A stretch of 35,245 bases of DNA from an uncultured Clostridia bacterium (GTDB lineage: Bacteria; Bacillota; Clostridia; Lachnospirales; Lachnospiraceae). Position 1 is the stretch's first letter; every line of letters starts with the position of its first letter. The stretch lies in assembly GCA_946403295.1 (NCBI GenBank), contig CAMIZL010000022.1, forward strand, positions 1 to 35,245, given 5' to 3'. Below the pieces are notes generated by a model, which did not search any database, was not told where the DNA came from, and saw only the letters and a program-made list of their open reading frames with translations. Shown here in pieces: positions 14,630-23,589 of the stretch. A program made the translations under genes and the position numbers.

Positions 14630-15756
14630 TTTGCGGACTCGATTATGCCTCCTCCGGCCACACAACCCCCGGCGTCGTAGAATACCGCCGATTGTCCGGG
14701 TGCCGGTGCACGTACGGCATCTTCAAAAGTCACCCTGACCTTTCCGTCCCCGAGTGTCTCCACAAACGCGGGTTTTGCTTCGTGGTGGTATCTGATCTTA
14801 ACGAAAAGGGACGAAACGGCTCCCGTTTCGGGGCAGGGCAGTCCCATATAATTTACGTCTCTGCATATGATGCTCTTATGCATTATCGAATCTTCTCTAC
14901 CTACGACGATCTCATTTGTATCCGGTCTTATCTCGCTAACATACGCATAATATCCGAGCGGCAGACCGAGTCCTCTTCTCTGCCCGACCGTATAGTGGAT
15001 GATGCCTTTATGTTTTCCGATGACGTTTCCTTCCGTGTCTATAAAACTGCCTTCTCCCGGGATCCTTACGGCGGAAGCATTTTCGCAACCCGCGTCGGAT
15101 CCGGTTTTTTCAGGATAAAACAAGGGATTCGATGCATTCTTTTCAATAAATCCCGCATAATCGTCATCGGGCACAAAACAGATTTCCTGGGAATCGGGTT
15201 TCTCGGCAACCGTAAGTCCTATCTTACGCGCTATCTCGCGAACCTCATCTTTCGTATATCCCCCGAGCGGCATGAGCGTTTTGGCGAGCTGCTCCTGTGT
15301 GAGCTTATAAAGCATGTAGGTCTGATCTTTCTGCGCATGCCTGGCGCGTTTAACCGAAAATCTCCCGTTCGGAAGCTTGACCACATAAGCGTAATGACCC
15401 GTCGCCACGTAATCAGCTTCGAGAACATCGGCCGCATAGAGAAGCTTCTCCCACTTGACGAAGCGGTTACATTCAATGCAGGGGTTCGGCGTCAGTCCGC
15501 GGATATAATCATCGATAAAGGGCATGGTAACCTTTTCCCTGAATTCACGCAGGCAATTAAACGACCGGAACCCGATACCGAGTTTCCATGCCGCTGCCTG
15601 TGCGTCATTTATCTCGCAGCAGCGACTGAGCGACCCGTCATCCGCTTCCCAGGTACGCAAAGTCACACCGATCACCTCGTGACCGGCTTCTTTCAGAAGA
15701 TATGCGGCAACCGCGCTGTCCACACCGCCGGACATGCCGACTACAACTCTTGACAT
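14626..15756 (-). CDS. mnmA: tRNA-specific 2-thiouridylase MnmA
   Basis: MnmA activates U34 of tRNA-Lys, -Glu and -Gln with ATP and inserts sulfur to make 2-thiouridine. The ATP PP-loop SGGVDS is at residues 9-14. The two catalytic cysteines are Cys93 in NPCIECN and Cys193 in EICFVPDDDY. The 376-residue length and VGQRRGLGLPLG agree with the family. The ATG at 15756 follows GGAGAG, 42 bp after the HAD gene stop. Cys96 near the first catalytic cysteine is a normal family feature. The 3' end is embedded in the direct repeat. Confidence 0.97.
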   Translation of the reverse strand: MSRVVVGMSGGVDSAVAAYLLKEAGHEVIGVTLRTWEADDGSLSRCCEINDAQAAAWKLGIGFRSFNCLREFREKVTMPFIDDYIRGLTPNPCIECNRFVKWEKLLYAADVLEADYVATGHYAYVVKLPNGRFSVKRARHAQKDQTYMLYKLTQEQLAKTLMPLGGYTKDEVREIARKIGLTVAEKPDSQEICFVPDDDYAGFIEKNASNPLFYPEKTGSDAGCENASAVRIPGEGSFIDTEGNVIGKHKGIIHYTVGQRRGLGLPLGYYAYVSEIRPDTNEIVVGREDSIMHKSIICRDVNYMGLPCPETGAVSSLFVKIRYHHEAKPAFVETLGDGKVRVTFEDAVRAPAPGQSAVFYDAGGCVAGGGIIESAK

Positions 15757-15798
15757 ATGGGCTCTCCTAATATTTTGGGTTCATCATCTTTTCGGGCT

Positions 15799-16455
15799 TC
15801 AAAGTATTAAAGCCGTGATATCGGAAGCCCGCTCCGCGATAAGAGTCGCTCCCGCGTTTTTTAGCTCCTCTTCGGAGCCGTATCCGTACACCACGCCGAT
15901 CGAATCGATCCCGACCTCGACAGCGGCCTCGATGTCATAGAAACGGTCTCCCACCATAACGATATCGCTGCGGTCACTGTCGCCGAGTCCGAGTATTTCC
16001 ATCGCCTCAAGGATAAGTCTCGTTTTGCTCGGATTCCTGTCTTCCTTCGAAGGCCCCACGACCGCATCAAAATACTCTTTTATGCCGTTATTGCCGGCTA
16101 CGATCTCGGCGAGCACCTTGGGTTTTGATGTCACCATCATAAGTTTGCAACCGCCGTTTTTGAGGCTTTCGAGCATTTCTTTGACCCCGTCGTAAAGCGG
16201 AGCCTTAAATATCCCCTCCGCCTCGTAGTGGGCTCTGTAATATTTGATCGCTTCCGCACACTGTTCATCGTTCATTCCGTAGCGCTCGCTGAATGATACG
16301 TAAAGAGGGGGACCGATGAATTTCTTAAGATTTTCATAGTCCTCATTAACTATTCCGAATTCTTCGAGTGCCTTCCGGGCCGATTCGATGATCCCGAATT
16401 CGGACTGTGTGAGCGTCCCGTCAAGGTCAAAAAACACATATTTATATTTTTTCAT
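15799..16455 (-). CDS. HAD-family hydrolase, phosphoglycolate-phosphatase-like
   Basis: The start was set at the ATG at 16453-16455, which overlaps the DUF362 gene stop as ATGA and follows GGAAGGA; a longer in-frame extension is spurious. The 218-residue protein has motif I FFDLDGTLT (nucleophile Asp10, Asp12), motif II MVTSKPK, and motif IV MVGDRFYDIEAA. The helical cap inserted after motif I places it in the Gph/beta-phosphoglucomutase-like subgroup (COG0546). The exact phosphate ester cannot be deduced. Translation is coupled to the DUF362/ferredoxin protein, with mnmA following. Confidence 0.88.
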   Translation of the reverse strand: MKKYKYVFFDLDGTLTQSEFGIIESARKALEEFGIVNEDYENLKKFIGPPLYVSFSERYGMNDEQCAEAIKYYRAHYEAEGIFKAPLYDGVKEMLESLKNGGCKLMMVTSKPKVLAEIVAGNNGIKEYFDAVVGPSKEDRNPSKTRLILEAMEILGLGDSDRSDIVMVGDRFYDIEAAVEVGIDSIGVVYGYGSEEELKNAGATLIAERASDITALIL

Positions 16456-17642
16456 CGTTTGTCCTTCCTTTTCCTTCCGATCAAAAGGCCGTGTTTTGCC
16501 GAGATCGCGTGTTTCGGACACATTTCCTGGCAGCAGTAGCATCTGATGCACTTTTTATAATCATAAACGGGCGGATTATCCTTTCCGTTCTTAAACTCGA
16601 CGGCTTTTCCCGGCACGGGACAATGATTAACGCATATGCCGCATTTGACGCACTTACTCGTGTCGATCACGGGCCGGCGCGCAAGCCTCGTCATCAGGCC
16701 CGAATATCTCATCAGGAATGTTCCTCTCGGTTTTCCCCTCGGCACATCAAAATCGGGATTTCCGTACTTTTCAAAGAGCTCGCTTTTTGTGATCACTCGT
16801 GAACCGTCTTTGCCGCAAAGGATCATCTCGATCTCTTCCTCTTTGTCGGTTCCTATCCCCATGCGGATTCCCTGCGAATTGGTGGGGATTATCTCGGGAT
16901 CGAGATTTACAAGGTAACAAAAGACCGCATCTATCGCTACCGGATCCCTTGACACGATAAGGACATTCATGGGTACGGGATCGCCCGAACCCGGGCCGTT
17001 TCCCTCCATGGCCACGATGCCGTCCATAATATGAAGTCTCGGTTTCGTGCATCTGTGGATATCCGCAAGCATTCTCGCAAAGACGGTAGCATTGGGGAAT
17101 TTCACGTGACCGGCCGCTTTTCGGTATCCGCACACAAATCCGTATACATTTTTTACCGCGCCCGTGATCCTCTCAAGCGCGTGGGTCTTCATTTTACAAA
17201 CGTTTATGATGGCATCGCTTTCGACTATTTCCTTACAGAAATCAAATTCGCGACATGTCATTCCTTCCGGGAAATCGACATGTACAGCCTCAGACATCGA
17301 AGTGCTCTTTGCACCGAAACATTCTTCTTCGACACCAAGCATCTTGATAACGCTTTCGCAGGTGCCGTATCCGGGTGAATCTCCGTATCTGACAAAGGAA
17401 CAATCTGCTTCACTCAGGATCCTCAGTACCGCTTTCAGGACCGAGGGATGTGTTGTGACCGCTCTTTCGGGCTGGGCGGCGCTGAGGAGATTGAGCTTTA
17501 CAAGTATCTTTTCCCCGGGGCTGACAAATTCTTCTATTCCTCCTAACTCCCGAAGACCTTTTTTCAGGCATTCGTATACGGTGTCCTCATCGTAGGTGTC
17601 GCAGGGGATTATTGCTACCCGTGATTTTTTGATATCCGACAT
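16452..17642 (-). CDS. DUF362 protein with C-terminal 2x[4Fe-4S] ferredoxin domain
   Basis: The N-terminal 300 residues match DUF362 (COG2006): ILVKLNLL, a DSPGYG motif, INVCKMKTHALERITGAVKNVYG, and IMDGIVAMEGNGPGSGDP. The C-terminus carries two ferredoxin clusters, CVKCGICVNHCP and CIRCYCCQEMCP, each with spacing for a [4Fe-4S] centre. A redox role in the cytoplasm is likely, but no specific reaction is established for this form. Length is 396 residues. The ATG at 17642 follows AGGAAG. It overlaps the HAD hydrolase by 4 bp. The FLMRYSGLMTRLARRP linker is usual for these proteins. Confidence 0.9.
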   Translation of the reverse strand: MSDIKKSRVAIIPCDTYDEDTVYECLKKGLRELGGIEEFVSPGEKILVKLNLLSAAQPERAVTTHPSVLKAVLRILSEADCSFVRYGDSPGYGTCESVIKMLGVEEECFGAKSTSMSEAVHVDFPEGMTCREFDFCKEIVESDAIINVCKMKTHALERITGAVKNVYGFVCGYRKAAGHVKFPNATVFARMLADIHRCTKPRLHIMDGIVAMEGNGPGSGDPVPMNVLIVSRDPVAIDAVFCYLVNLDPEIIPTNSQGIRMGIGTDKEEEIEMILCGKDGSRVITKSELFEKYGNPDFDVPRGKPRGTFLMRYSGLMTRLARRPVIDTSKCVKCGICVNHCPVPGKAVEFKNGKDNPPVYDYKKCIRCYCCQEMCPKHAISAKHGLLIGRKRKDKR

Positions 17643-17668
17643 ATCGGTTTTCTTCCTTTTCGATCGAT

Positions 17669-18574
17669 CTATTTAAGCAGAAATTCTATCGTAATGACAA
17701 GTATCTCGTCAACAAGCTCTGCCTTGCATGTACCGTTCATCTTTTCCGTCAGCTTTTTGGCGATCGCGAGTCCGAGACCGGTATTGCTGCTGCTTCTGAC
17801 ATGATCCTTTGTAAAATACCTGTCAAACAATCTGCCGGCATCCTCTTTCGAGATATTTGTCGCGCGGTTACTGAATTCAAAACGGCATTTCGGGTCCGGC
17901 GTTTCCTTTCGCAGTGACAGCTTAAAGCTGCCTTCCCCATGCTTGAGTCCGTTCGAAATTATATTTGAGAATATGCGCTTAAAAGCGTCGCTGTCTCCCT
18001 CGACGATAAGAGGCGCTTCATCTATATCAACCTGCATCTCGAAGCCTCTCTTTTCGAAATCGCTGTAGAAAACAGCCAGCATATCCGTAAGTATCCTGCG
18101 GATATCGGTTTCTTCCCTTTGCAACTCCAGCGCGCCCGATTCCATACGTGTATAGTAAAACAGCTGATCGACAAGATTTCTTGATGTTTCGAACCGCTCC
18201 TCGATGGCTTCGATATAGCGTTTCTTTTCGTCCTCCGTCAGTTCCATGTTTTTGAGCATTCCGGTATATCCGCTCGCTGCGGTAAGCGGTGTCCTCAGAT
18301 CATGCGAAATCTCGGTAAGGCTTTCCCTGATCTCCCGGTTCATCCTTTCCGCATCTCTCGCTTTGTTTCTTAATTCTTCGATCCGCCCGTTTACCGAATC
18401 GATCATCGGTACAAAAAGTTTTATCCCTTCCGTATTGCGGAGCAGCTGATTTGTACTCTCCCCGATCATATCGTCGGCCTGCCGTGCCAGATCACGCGCC
18501 GCCGTTTTGATCCTTTTGAGGATAACGATCAGTAAAATGCATATGATCAAAAGTATAATGGCAACTATTCTCAT
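17669..18574 (-). CDS. sensor histidine kinase with a single membrane segment
   Basis: The 301-residue kinase has one N-terminal membrane helix (residues 4-20) and no extracellular sensing loop. A coiled linker follows, then the HisKA domain with EISHDLRTPL (phosphorylated His91), the N-box NIISNGLKHG and a G-box with NTGLGLAIAKKLTEKM. The start overlaps the response regulator stop by one base (TAATG). The adjacent ABC-2 transporter operon and the lack of a sensor domain fit kinases that sense peptide antibiotics or transporter flux within the membrane, though the ligand is unknown. Confidence 0.92.
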   Translation of the reverse strand: MRIVAIILLIICILLIVILKRIKTAARDLARQADDMIGESTNQLLRNTEGIKLFVPMIDSVNGRIEELRNKARDAERMNREIRESLTEISHDLRTPLTAASGYTGMLKNMELTEDEKKRYIEAIEERFETSRNLVDQLFYYTRMESGALELQREETDIRRILTDMLAVFYSDFEKRGFEMQVDIDEAPLIVEGDSDAFKRIFSNIISNGLKHGEGSFKLSLRKETPDPKCRFEFSNRATNISKEDAGRLFDRYFTKDHVRSSSNTGLGLAIAKKLTEKMNGTCKAELVDEILVITIEFLLK

Positions 18575-19305
18575 TATGACTCCTCTGACATCTTAAAACC
18601 TATACCCCACACCGTTTTGATATAATCATCCCTGCCGCCTGCCGCCGCAAGTTTCTTACGGAGATTTCCGATATGAACGTTAACCGAATTGTCCTCCGGC
18701 AGAGATTCTTCTCCCCAGACCGTCTCGAAGATATTCTCACGTGTAAAGACTTTCCCGGGATATCTCATCATGAGTTCAAGTATCTCATATTCCTTTCGGG
18801 TCAGATCTGCCGGTTTTCCTCCCGCTCTTACTTCACGGCTTAAAGGGTTTATCTCGACGTCACGAAAAACGATCATGTCCGTTTTCTCCCCGCCGTCACG
18901 CGCGCCCAAAGATCCGCTTGCGCTTTCCGTCACTTTACCCGTCTTCCCCACGCGCCGTAAAAGTGCTTCTATCCTGACAACAAATTCCTCATAATTGAAC
19001 GGTTTTACAAGATAATCGTCCGCGCCGAGTTTCAACAGCTTTATTTTCGATTCGACCGAATCAACGGCTGTGACACAAAGAACCGCCGCATCGTAACTTA
19101 TTCTGACCTTTTCGAGCACTTCATCTCCCGCCATTCCCGGAAGCATCAGATCAAGCACTATAAGATCGATCTGTTCTTTCTCAAGAACAAAAAGAGCTTC
19201 CGTACCCGAAAAAGCGGATACAACGCTGTATCCGCTCTTTGTAAGGAGCTCCTTTTCCATATCATGGATCTCAGTATTATCTTCAACGATCAGTATTCTT
19301 GCCAT
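18574..19305 (-). CDS. OmpR-family response regulator
   Basis: The start was placed at the ATG giving MARILIVEDN (19303-19305), because the receiver domain begins there; an upstream in-frame ATG only adds a non-conserved tail. The receiver has phosphoacceptor Asp52 in VLDLMLPG, with Thr and Lys in CVTAVD and LVKPFNYEE. The C-terminal winged-helix DNA-binding domain has LTRKEYEILELMMRYPGKVF and NVHIGNLRKKL. It partners the following histidine kinase and probably controls the ABC transporter genes immediately upstream. The ribosome site GAGTGG is weak. Confidence 0.94.
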   Translation of the reverse strand: MARILIVEDNTEIHDMEKELLTKSGYSVVSAFSGTEALFVLEKEQIDLIVLDLMLPGMAGDEVLEKVRISYDAAVLCVTAVDSVESKIKLLKLGADDYLVKPFNYEEFVVRIEALLRRVGKTGKVTESASGSLGARDGGEKTDMIVFRDVEINPLSREVRAGGKPADLTRKEYEILELMMRYPGKVFTRENIFETVWGEESLPEDNSVNVHIGNLRKKLAAAGGRDDYIKTVWGIGFKMSEES

Positions 19306-19351
19306 TATAAGTATCCACTCTTTCGTATCGGACCGCAAAAGAGCGGCACGA

Positions 19352-20086
19352 TCATAAATCTTTCCTGTCGGATACTATTATACTCGCACAAGTAAGTAAA
19401 ATACCAGCACAAAAATACGGGATCACGGCAAACAGGTAATCAGCCGGCGCCGTTGACGTCGATGTGGCCAGATCCATGAGCGTTATGGGGTCAAAGAGCA
19501 TTTTTTTCTCTGTCAATGCAGTCAAAGTGAACGCGCACAATTGTAATATCGAAGCTGTGAAGATGGCTATGATCAACGTCCAGCTCGTTTTTCTCGTGAT
19601 ATTGGCCACCAATTGCGTAAACGACACATACATAAAGCCAAACACAAGGACTGCACACACAAATCTCAGGATCATAAGTCCGTCAAAAGGTCCGGTCCCG
19701 TTTCCAACGAAGGTACCCCTCAGGAATGCCGCCACGTAAGCTACCGCTGCGATCACGAGCGAAAGTACAAAAACGGTAAATATCGAACCGAACGTATATG
19801 ATGCACGTTTTGTTCCCTTTCCGATGATCTGACGGATGCTCTGCGACGAATAATCCGATGTGAAAACAAGGGATGCGAATATACCGATAAAGAGGAAATA
19901 CAAACCTCCGCTGAGTGCTTCGTACATAGAATCAAAACCTTCGATAATCATCTCGGGCCTTACCCTGAGATTGACCGAAACCGTGATCAGATCAAACAAA
20001 GTACTGATAAAAGATATTGCAACCAAAACATAAAAGCTTTTTGTCCTCAGACATTTGTATAATTGAGCCGAGATAACGTTATGCAT
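19352..20086 (-). CDS. ABC-2 type transporter permease
   Basis: The ATG at 20084-20086 (MHNVISAQLYKCLRTKSFYV) follows AGGAGG at 7 nt and lies inside the ATPase 3' end (8-bp overlap); a longer in-frame start is less likely. The 244-residue protein has six hydrophobic segments, including ALSGGLYFLFIGIFASLVF, IFTVFVLSLVIAAVAYVAAF, ILRFVCAVLVFGFMYV and LFAVIPYFCAGILLTCAS. Spacing and topology match the permease of BcrAB- or lantibiotic-immunity-type exporters. The substrate is unknown. Confidence 0.85.
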   Translation of the reverse strand: MHNVISAQLYKCLRTKSFYVLVAISFISTLFDLITVSVNLRVRPEMIIEGFDSMYEALSGGLYFLFIGIFASLVFTSDYSSQSIRQIIGKGTKRASYTFGSIFTVFVLSLVIAAVAYVAAFLRGTFVGNGTGPFDGLMILRFVCAVLVFGFMYVSFTQLVANITRKTSWTLIIAIFTASILQLCAFTLTALTEKKMLFDPITLMDLATSTSTAPADYLFAVIPYFCAGILLTCASIIVSDRKDL

Positions 20087-20990
20087 TTTTTGTACCTCCT
20101 CCCATTTTTTCAACGAAATAGGTTTCAAGATCCTGTCCTTCAATGCTTATACTTTCGGCATACATGCCCTTTTCTCCGAGTGCGCGGTTTATCTTTCCGC
20201 TGAGCCCGGTATCGCAATAAACCAGGACTTTTCCTCCGTCGAGCACCTTGTAATCCCTAAGGTTCATTTCCTCGAGCGTTACCACAACTTTCCTCGGATC
20301 GAGTCCTTGAATGCCTACCGCGCGGCGGTTCTTCTCTAGGAGTTCCTCGTTCGTCAGTTCATCGACGAGCACTCCGCGGTCGATAACTCCGAATTTTGTC
20401 GCCAGTCTCTCGAGTTCTCCGAGGATATGGGACGATATAAGGAGGGTGATTCCCCTTTCTCTGTTAAGCTTTAAAAGCAGATTCCTGATATCTACGATGC
20501 CGGTCGGATCGAGGCCGTTGATGGGCTCGTCAAGGATCAGCATGTCGGGATATCCGACGAGCGCGATCCCTATTCCGAGACGCTGCTTCATTCCGAGCGA
20601 AAGCTTCCTTGTCTTCTTCTTTTTTGCTTCGCCAAGGCCGATGTAGTCGATTATCTCGTCGATGTTCCTCGGATCGGTTATCCCGAGAAGTTTGTTATAA
20701 AACATCATATTCTCATATACGGTAAGTTCGGAATAAAGCGAAGGGCTTTCTATAAGACATCCTATCCTCGGTAATGTCTTTGAGTTGTCCTTCTCTCCGA
20801 AAAATTCATATGTACCGGAAGTAGGCGCGGCGATGGCGCCGATCATCTTCATAAACGTTGTTTTACCGGCGCCGTTTCTTCCGATCAGTCCGTATATATC
20901 GCCCTGATCAATGCGCATCGATACATGATCTACCACAGTGGTCCTGCCGTAAACTTTAGTCAGCGAATCGGTTTTCAGTACAGATACCAT
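20079..20990 (-). CDS. ABC transporter ATPase, bacitracin/lantibiotic-export type
   Basis: The 303-residue ATPase has Walker A GRNGAGKTT (37-45), signature KLSLGMKQRLGIG, Walker B LILDEPINGLDP and switch His in ISSHILGEL. The C-terminal extension after residue 220 (LLEKNRRAVGIQGLDPRK onward) is typical of the BcrA/COG1131 group. It starts at 20990 after AGAGAGGAAAG and is followed by its permease with an 8-bp overlap, then the two-component system. It may protect against cell-envelope peptides. No structural gene for such a peptide is nearby. Confidence 0.9.
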   Translation of the reverse strand: MVSVLKTDSLTKVYGRTTVVDHVSMRIDQGDIYGLIGRNGAGKTTFMKMIGAIAAPTSGTYEFFGEKDNSKTLPRIGCLIESPSLYSELTVYENMMFYNKLLGITDPRNIDEIIDYIGLGEAKKKKTRKLSLGMKQRLGIGIALVGYPDMLILDEPINGLDPTGIVDIRNLLLKLNRERGITLLISSHILGELERLATKFGVIDRGVLVDELTNEELLEKNRRAVGIQGLDPRKVVVTLEEMNLRDYKVLDGGKVLVYCDTGLSGKINRALGEKGMYAESISIEGQDLETYFVEKMGGGTKNA

Positions 20991-21110
20991 TTGTTCTTTC
21001 CTCTCTTTCGTTTTTCTGTAAACGATTCTATAACCGGATCTTAAAACAATCCTTTGGAAAGTTTAAAGAATTTATAAAGTTTTTCTCCCGGGCGATCCCG
21101 CCCCTGCCGA

Positions 21111-21143
21111 ATAAAAGGACCCGCATATCGCCTATGCGGGTCC
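21111..21143 (-). terminator. intrinsic terminator after the amino-acid importer operon
   Basis: GGACCCGCATA / TATGCGGGTCC (21117-21127 and 21133-21143) form an 11-bp perfect stem with a 5-nt loop, followed on the minus strand by TTTTAT. Confidence 0.9.
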
Positions 21144-21168
21144 GCAAAATATTGTTATAAAGTTACGA

Positions 21169-21927
21169 TCATTCCGCGTTGCAATACTTATCGCCGAGTC
21201 CGGCAATAGTTCCGTTTGCAAGCATCTTCTCGATCGAAGCATTGATCTTTTCAAGCAACTCACTGTTTCCCTTGGCAACTGCGATCGCGTATTCTTCGTT
21301 ATCGAATGCCCGGTTATCTTCCACTATAACGAGTCCCTTGTTATCGGCGATATATTTTGAAGCCGTAGCCGAATCGATAACGACTGCGTCACACTTGCCG
21401 TTTACAAGCTCCATAACGCACTCTGTTCCTTTTTTGAAGGACTCGTATCTGTATCCGAGCTTACCTATACATGTCTCACCGGTATATCCCTGAACTACCG
21501 CCGTGAATTTGTCCGCAAGGTCTGCAGCCGACTTTATGGGAGAGCCTTCTTTTGTAATGATGACCTGAGTAGCCGAATAATAAGGGATCGAGAAATCAAC
21601 CGATTCCGCACGATCCTCTGTAACCGTCAATCCTGCGATAACGGCATCAAGCTGATTGTTCTGTAATGCAACAAGAAGCGAATCAAATTCCATGTTCTCG
21701 ATCAAGGTTTCCTTATCCATGTCCTGACCGATCTGCTTTGCGATCGCTATATCGATACCGTCGAACTCACCGATCAATCCTTTTGCAGCCACAAATTCAA
21801 AAGGCGGGAATTCCGCATTTGTTCCGAATTTGATCGTTTCCGACGAAGATTTTCCGCAGGCCGTTAAAGAAGCGACCGCGAGAACCGCGATAAGTACGAT
21901 AGCAATGATCCTAAATGATTTTTTCAT
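21169..21927 (-). CDS. amino-acid ABC transporter substrate-binding lipoprotein
   Basis: Family 3 extracellular solute-binding protein for polar amino acids. The ATG at 21925-21927 (MKKSFRIIAIVLIAV) follows GGAGGG; an in-frame upstream ATG is not supported by a ribosome site. The lipobox LTAC puts the mature N-terminal lipidated Cys at about residue 24. Typical features follow: IKFGTNAEFPPFEF, FDGIDIAIAKQIG, DAVIAGLTVTEDRAESVDFSIPYY and GYTGETC. The specific amino acid cannot be read. It is the last and probably most expressed gene of its operon; a hairpin lies just upstream of its ribosome site. Confidence 0.93.
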   Translation of the reverse strand: MKKSFRIIAIVLIAVLAVASLTACGKSSSETIKFGTNAEFPPFEFVAAKGLIGEFDGIDIAIAKQIGQDMDKETLIENMEFDSLLVALQNNQLDAVIAGLTVTEDRAESVDFSIPYYSATQVIITKEGSPIKSAADLADKFTAVVQGYTGETCIGKLGYRYESFKKGTECVMELVNGKCDAVVIDSATASKYIADNKGLVIVEDNRAFDNEEYAIAVAKGNSELLEKINASIEKMLANGTIAGLGDKYCNAE

Positions 21928-21944
21928 ATCTGTCCCTCCTATTA

Positions 21945-21965
21945 AACGGCGATCTTTCCGCCGTT
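21945..21965 (-). promoter_or_regulatory. intercistronic hairpin before the binding-protein gene
   Basis: AACGGCG pairs with CGCCGTT around a 7-nt loop, ending 6-8 nt before the GGAGGG ribosome site of the binding-protein gene. Such hairpins often protect the downstream mRNA after processing, giving more binding protein than permease. No U-tract follows, so it is not a terminator. This is inferred from position. Confidence 0.5.
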
Positions 21966-22054
21966 GATTATCATATAATGAATCCTTTGCTCCCAATCCC
22001 CCGGGTTCACGCGCGTGTCAAAACCCAGCCGGCGAAAAGCTTCGTGTATCCCTG

Positions 22055-22777
22055 TCAAAGTACCTTGCTGAGAAAGAGCTTCGTGCGCTCGTTTTGAGGA
22101 TTGTCAAATATCTCTTCCGGTGTACCGCTCTCCATTATTATTCCCTGATCCATAAAGAGCACCCTTGAAGAAACTTCTTTCGCAAATCCCATCTCATGCG
22201 TGACTACGACCATCGTCATGCCTGATCTGGCAAGGCTTTTGATAACATCGAGAACCTCTCCTACCATCTCGGGATCAAGTGCCGATGTGGGTTCATCGAA
22301 CAACATGATCTCAGGGTTCATGGCAAGAGCTCTTGCTATCGCAACACGCTGTTTCTGACCGCCCGAAAGCGACGCCGGATATGAATCGGCTTTTTCCGAA
22401 AGCCCTACTCTCGCGAGCAATTCAAGCGCCTTTTCCTTCGCCTCTTCTTTCGTCATTTTTTTGAGGAGTACGGGCGCAAGCGTGACATTGTCCATGATCT
22501 TCAAATGCGGGAACAGATTAAACTGCTGGAATACCATTCCCATCTTTTGTCTGATCAGATTTATATCAACGCCCGGCGCGGTGATAAGCTCGTCATCAAC
22601 GTAAATCTCACCCTCCGTAACATCTTCAAGAAGATTTATGCATCGCAGGAATGTCGATTTGCCCGAACCCGAAGGTCCGATCACCGAAACGACCTCACCG
22701 GGACGGATATGTTCGTTCACGCCCTTCAATACTTCGAGATCGTTAAAATTCTTCTTTAAATTCTTTATCTTTATCAT
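22055..22777 (-). CDS. amino-acid ABC transporter ATP-binding protein (GlnQ type)
   Basis: The 240-residue ATPase begins [20 protein letters not shown]. It has Walker [10 protein letters not shown], signature [15 protein letters not shown], Walker [14 protein letters not shown] and switch His in [16 protein letters not shown] and [19 protein letters not shown] mark the polar amino-acid uptake subgroup (COG1126). It lies between its permease (23-bp gap) and the binding-protein gene. Confidence 0.95.
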   Translation of the reverse strand: MIKIKNLKKNFNDLEVLKGVNEHIRPGEVVSVIGPSGSGKSTFLRCINLLEDVTEGEIYVDDELITAPGVDINLIRQKMGMVFQQFNLFPHLKIMDNVTLAPVLLKKMTKEEAKEKALELLARVGLSEKADSYPASLSGGQKQRVAIARALAMNPEIMLFDEPTSALDPEMVGEVLDVIKSLARSGMTMVVVTHEMGFAKEVSSRVLFMDQGIIMESGTPEEIFDNPQNERTKLFLSKVL

Positions 22778-22799
22778 GCCTGATTCCCCGTGAATGTTA

Positions 22800-23486
22800 T
22801 CATCTGACTTCGGACTGCCGTAATTTCTTTTCTATACGCTTAAGACCTATATTGAGGATCTTGATGATCACGTAATAGATGAACGCTGTCGCAAACAAGG
22901 GCATAAATGCCTTGAACGTCGTACTCTTGATGAGGTCTCCGGCCTTCTGAATATCGACTAGCCCGACATATCCGACGATTGCGGTTTCCTTGATAAGCAC
23001 GATAAATTCGTTCACCAATGCAGGGAAGATGTTCTTGATCGCCTGCGGAAGAATGATATGTATCATCGTCTGCCTGCCGTTGAGGCCGAGCGATCTTCCG
23101 GCTTCGGTCTGACCTTTGTCTATCGAAAGGATTCCCGCTCTGATGACCTCGGCTACATAACCGCCGGAGTTAATACCGAATGCTATGGCGCATATGATCC
23201 ACTTATCCCACAGCACGGTCGCAAACACCACGAAATAAATAAGCATGAGCTGTGTTACGGACGGAGTACCGCGGATAATATCGGTATAAACAAGCCCCAG
23301 GCCGCGAAGCACCTTCTTCTTGGACAAATTGCATATCGCTATAAAAAAACCGATGATAATGCCAAGAACTATCGCAACAAGCGATACCTTGAGCGTTACA
23401 CCGATTCCTCCCAGAAGCAGCTTGTACCTGTCTTCCTTAATAAAACAACTATAAAATTGTTCCGAGATCGTAGTAAAAAAATCCAT
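22800..23486 (-). CDS. amino-acid ABC transporter permease (HisM/GlnP type)
   Basis: The ATG at 23484-23486 ([14 protein letters not shown]) follows GGGAGG; an in-frame ATG 48 bp upstream lies close to the -10 and is unlikely. The 228-residue protein has five membrane segments and the EAA loop [24 protein letters not shown] is clearly present in outline. [17 protein letters not shown] is the family hallmark. It probably works as a homodimer in the membrane with the ATPase. First gene of a permease-ATPase-binding protein operon. Confidence 0.95.
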   Translation of the reverse strand: MDFFTTISEQFYSCFIKEDRYKLLLGGIGVTLKVSLVAIVLGIIIGFFIAICNLSKKKVLRGLGLVYTDIIRGTPSVTQLMLIYFVVFATVLWDKWIICAIAFGINSGGYVAEVIRAGILSIDKGQTEAGRSLGLNGRQTMIHIILPQAIKNIFPALVNEFIVLIKETAIVGYVGLVDIQKAGDLIKSTTFKAFMPLFATAFIYYVIIKILNIGLKRIEKKLRQSEVR

Positions 23487-23546
23487 TCTTCCTCCCGACT
23501 CTCCAAAAAATGATCGCAATGCCGTCATAAACATAACGACACTGCG

Positions 23547-23575
23547 ATTTTATTACATTTGCAAAGATTTTTCAA
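23547..23575 (-). promoter_or_regulatory. promoter of the amino-acid importer operon
   Basis: -35 TTGAAA (23570-23575) and -10 TAAAAT (23547-23552) are separated by 17 bp on the minus strand, about 60 bp before the permease start. Confidence 0.85.
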
Positions 23576-23589
23576 GGTTCCGGCGGAAT

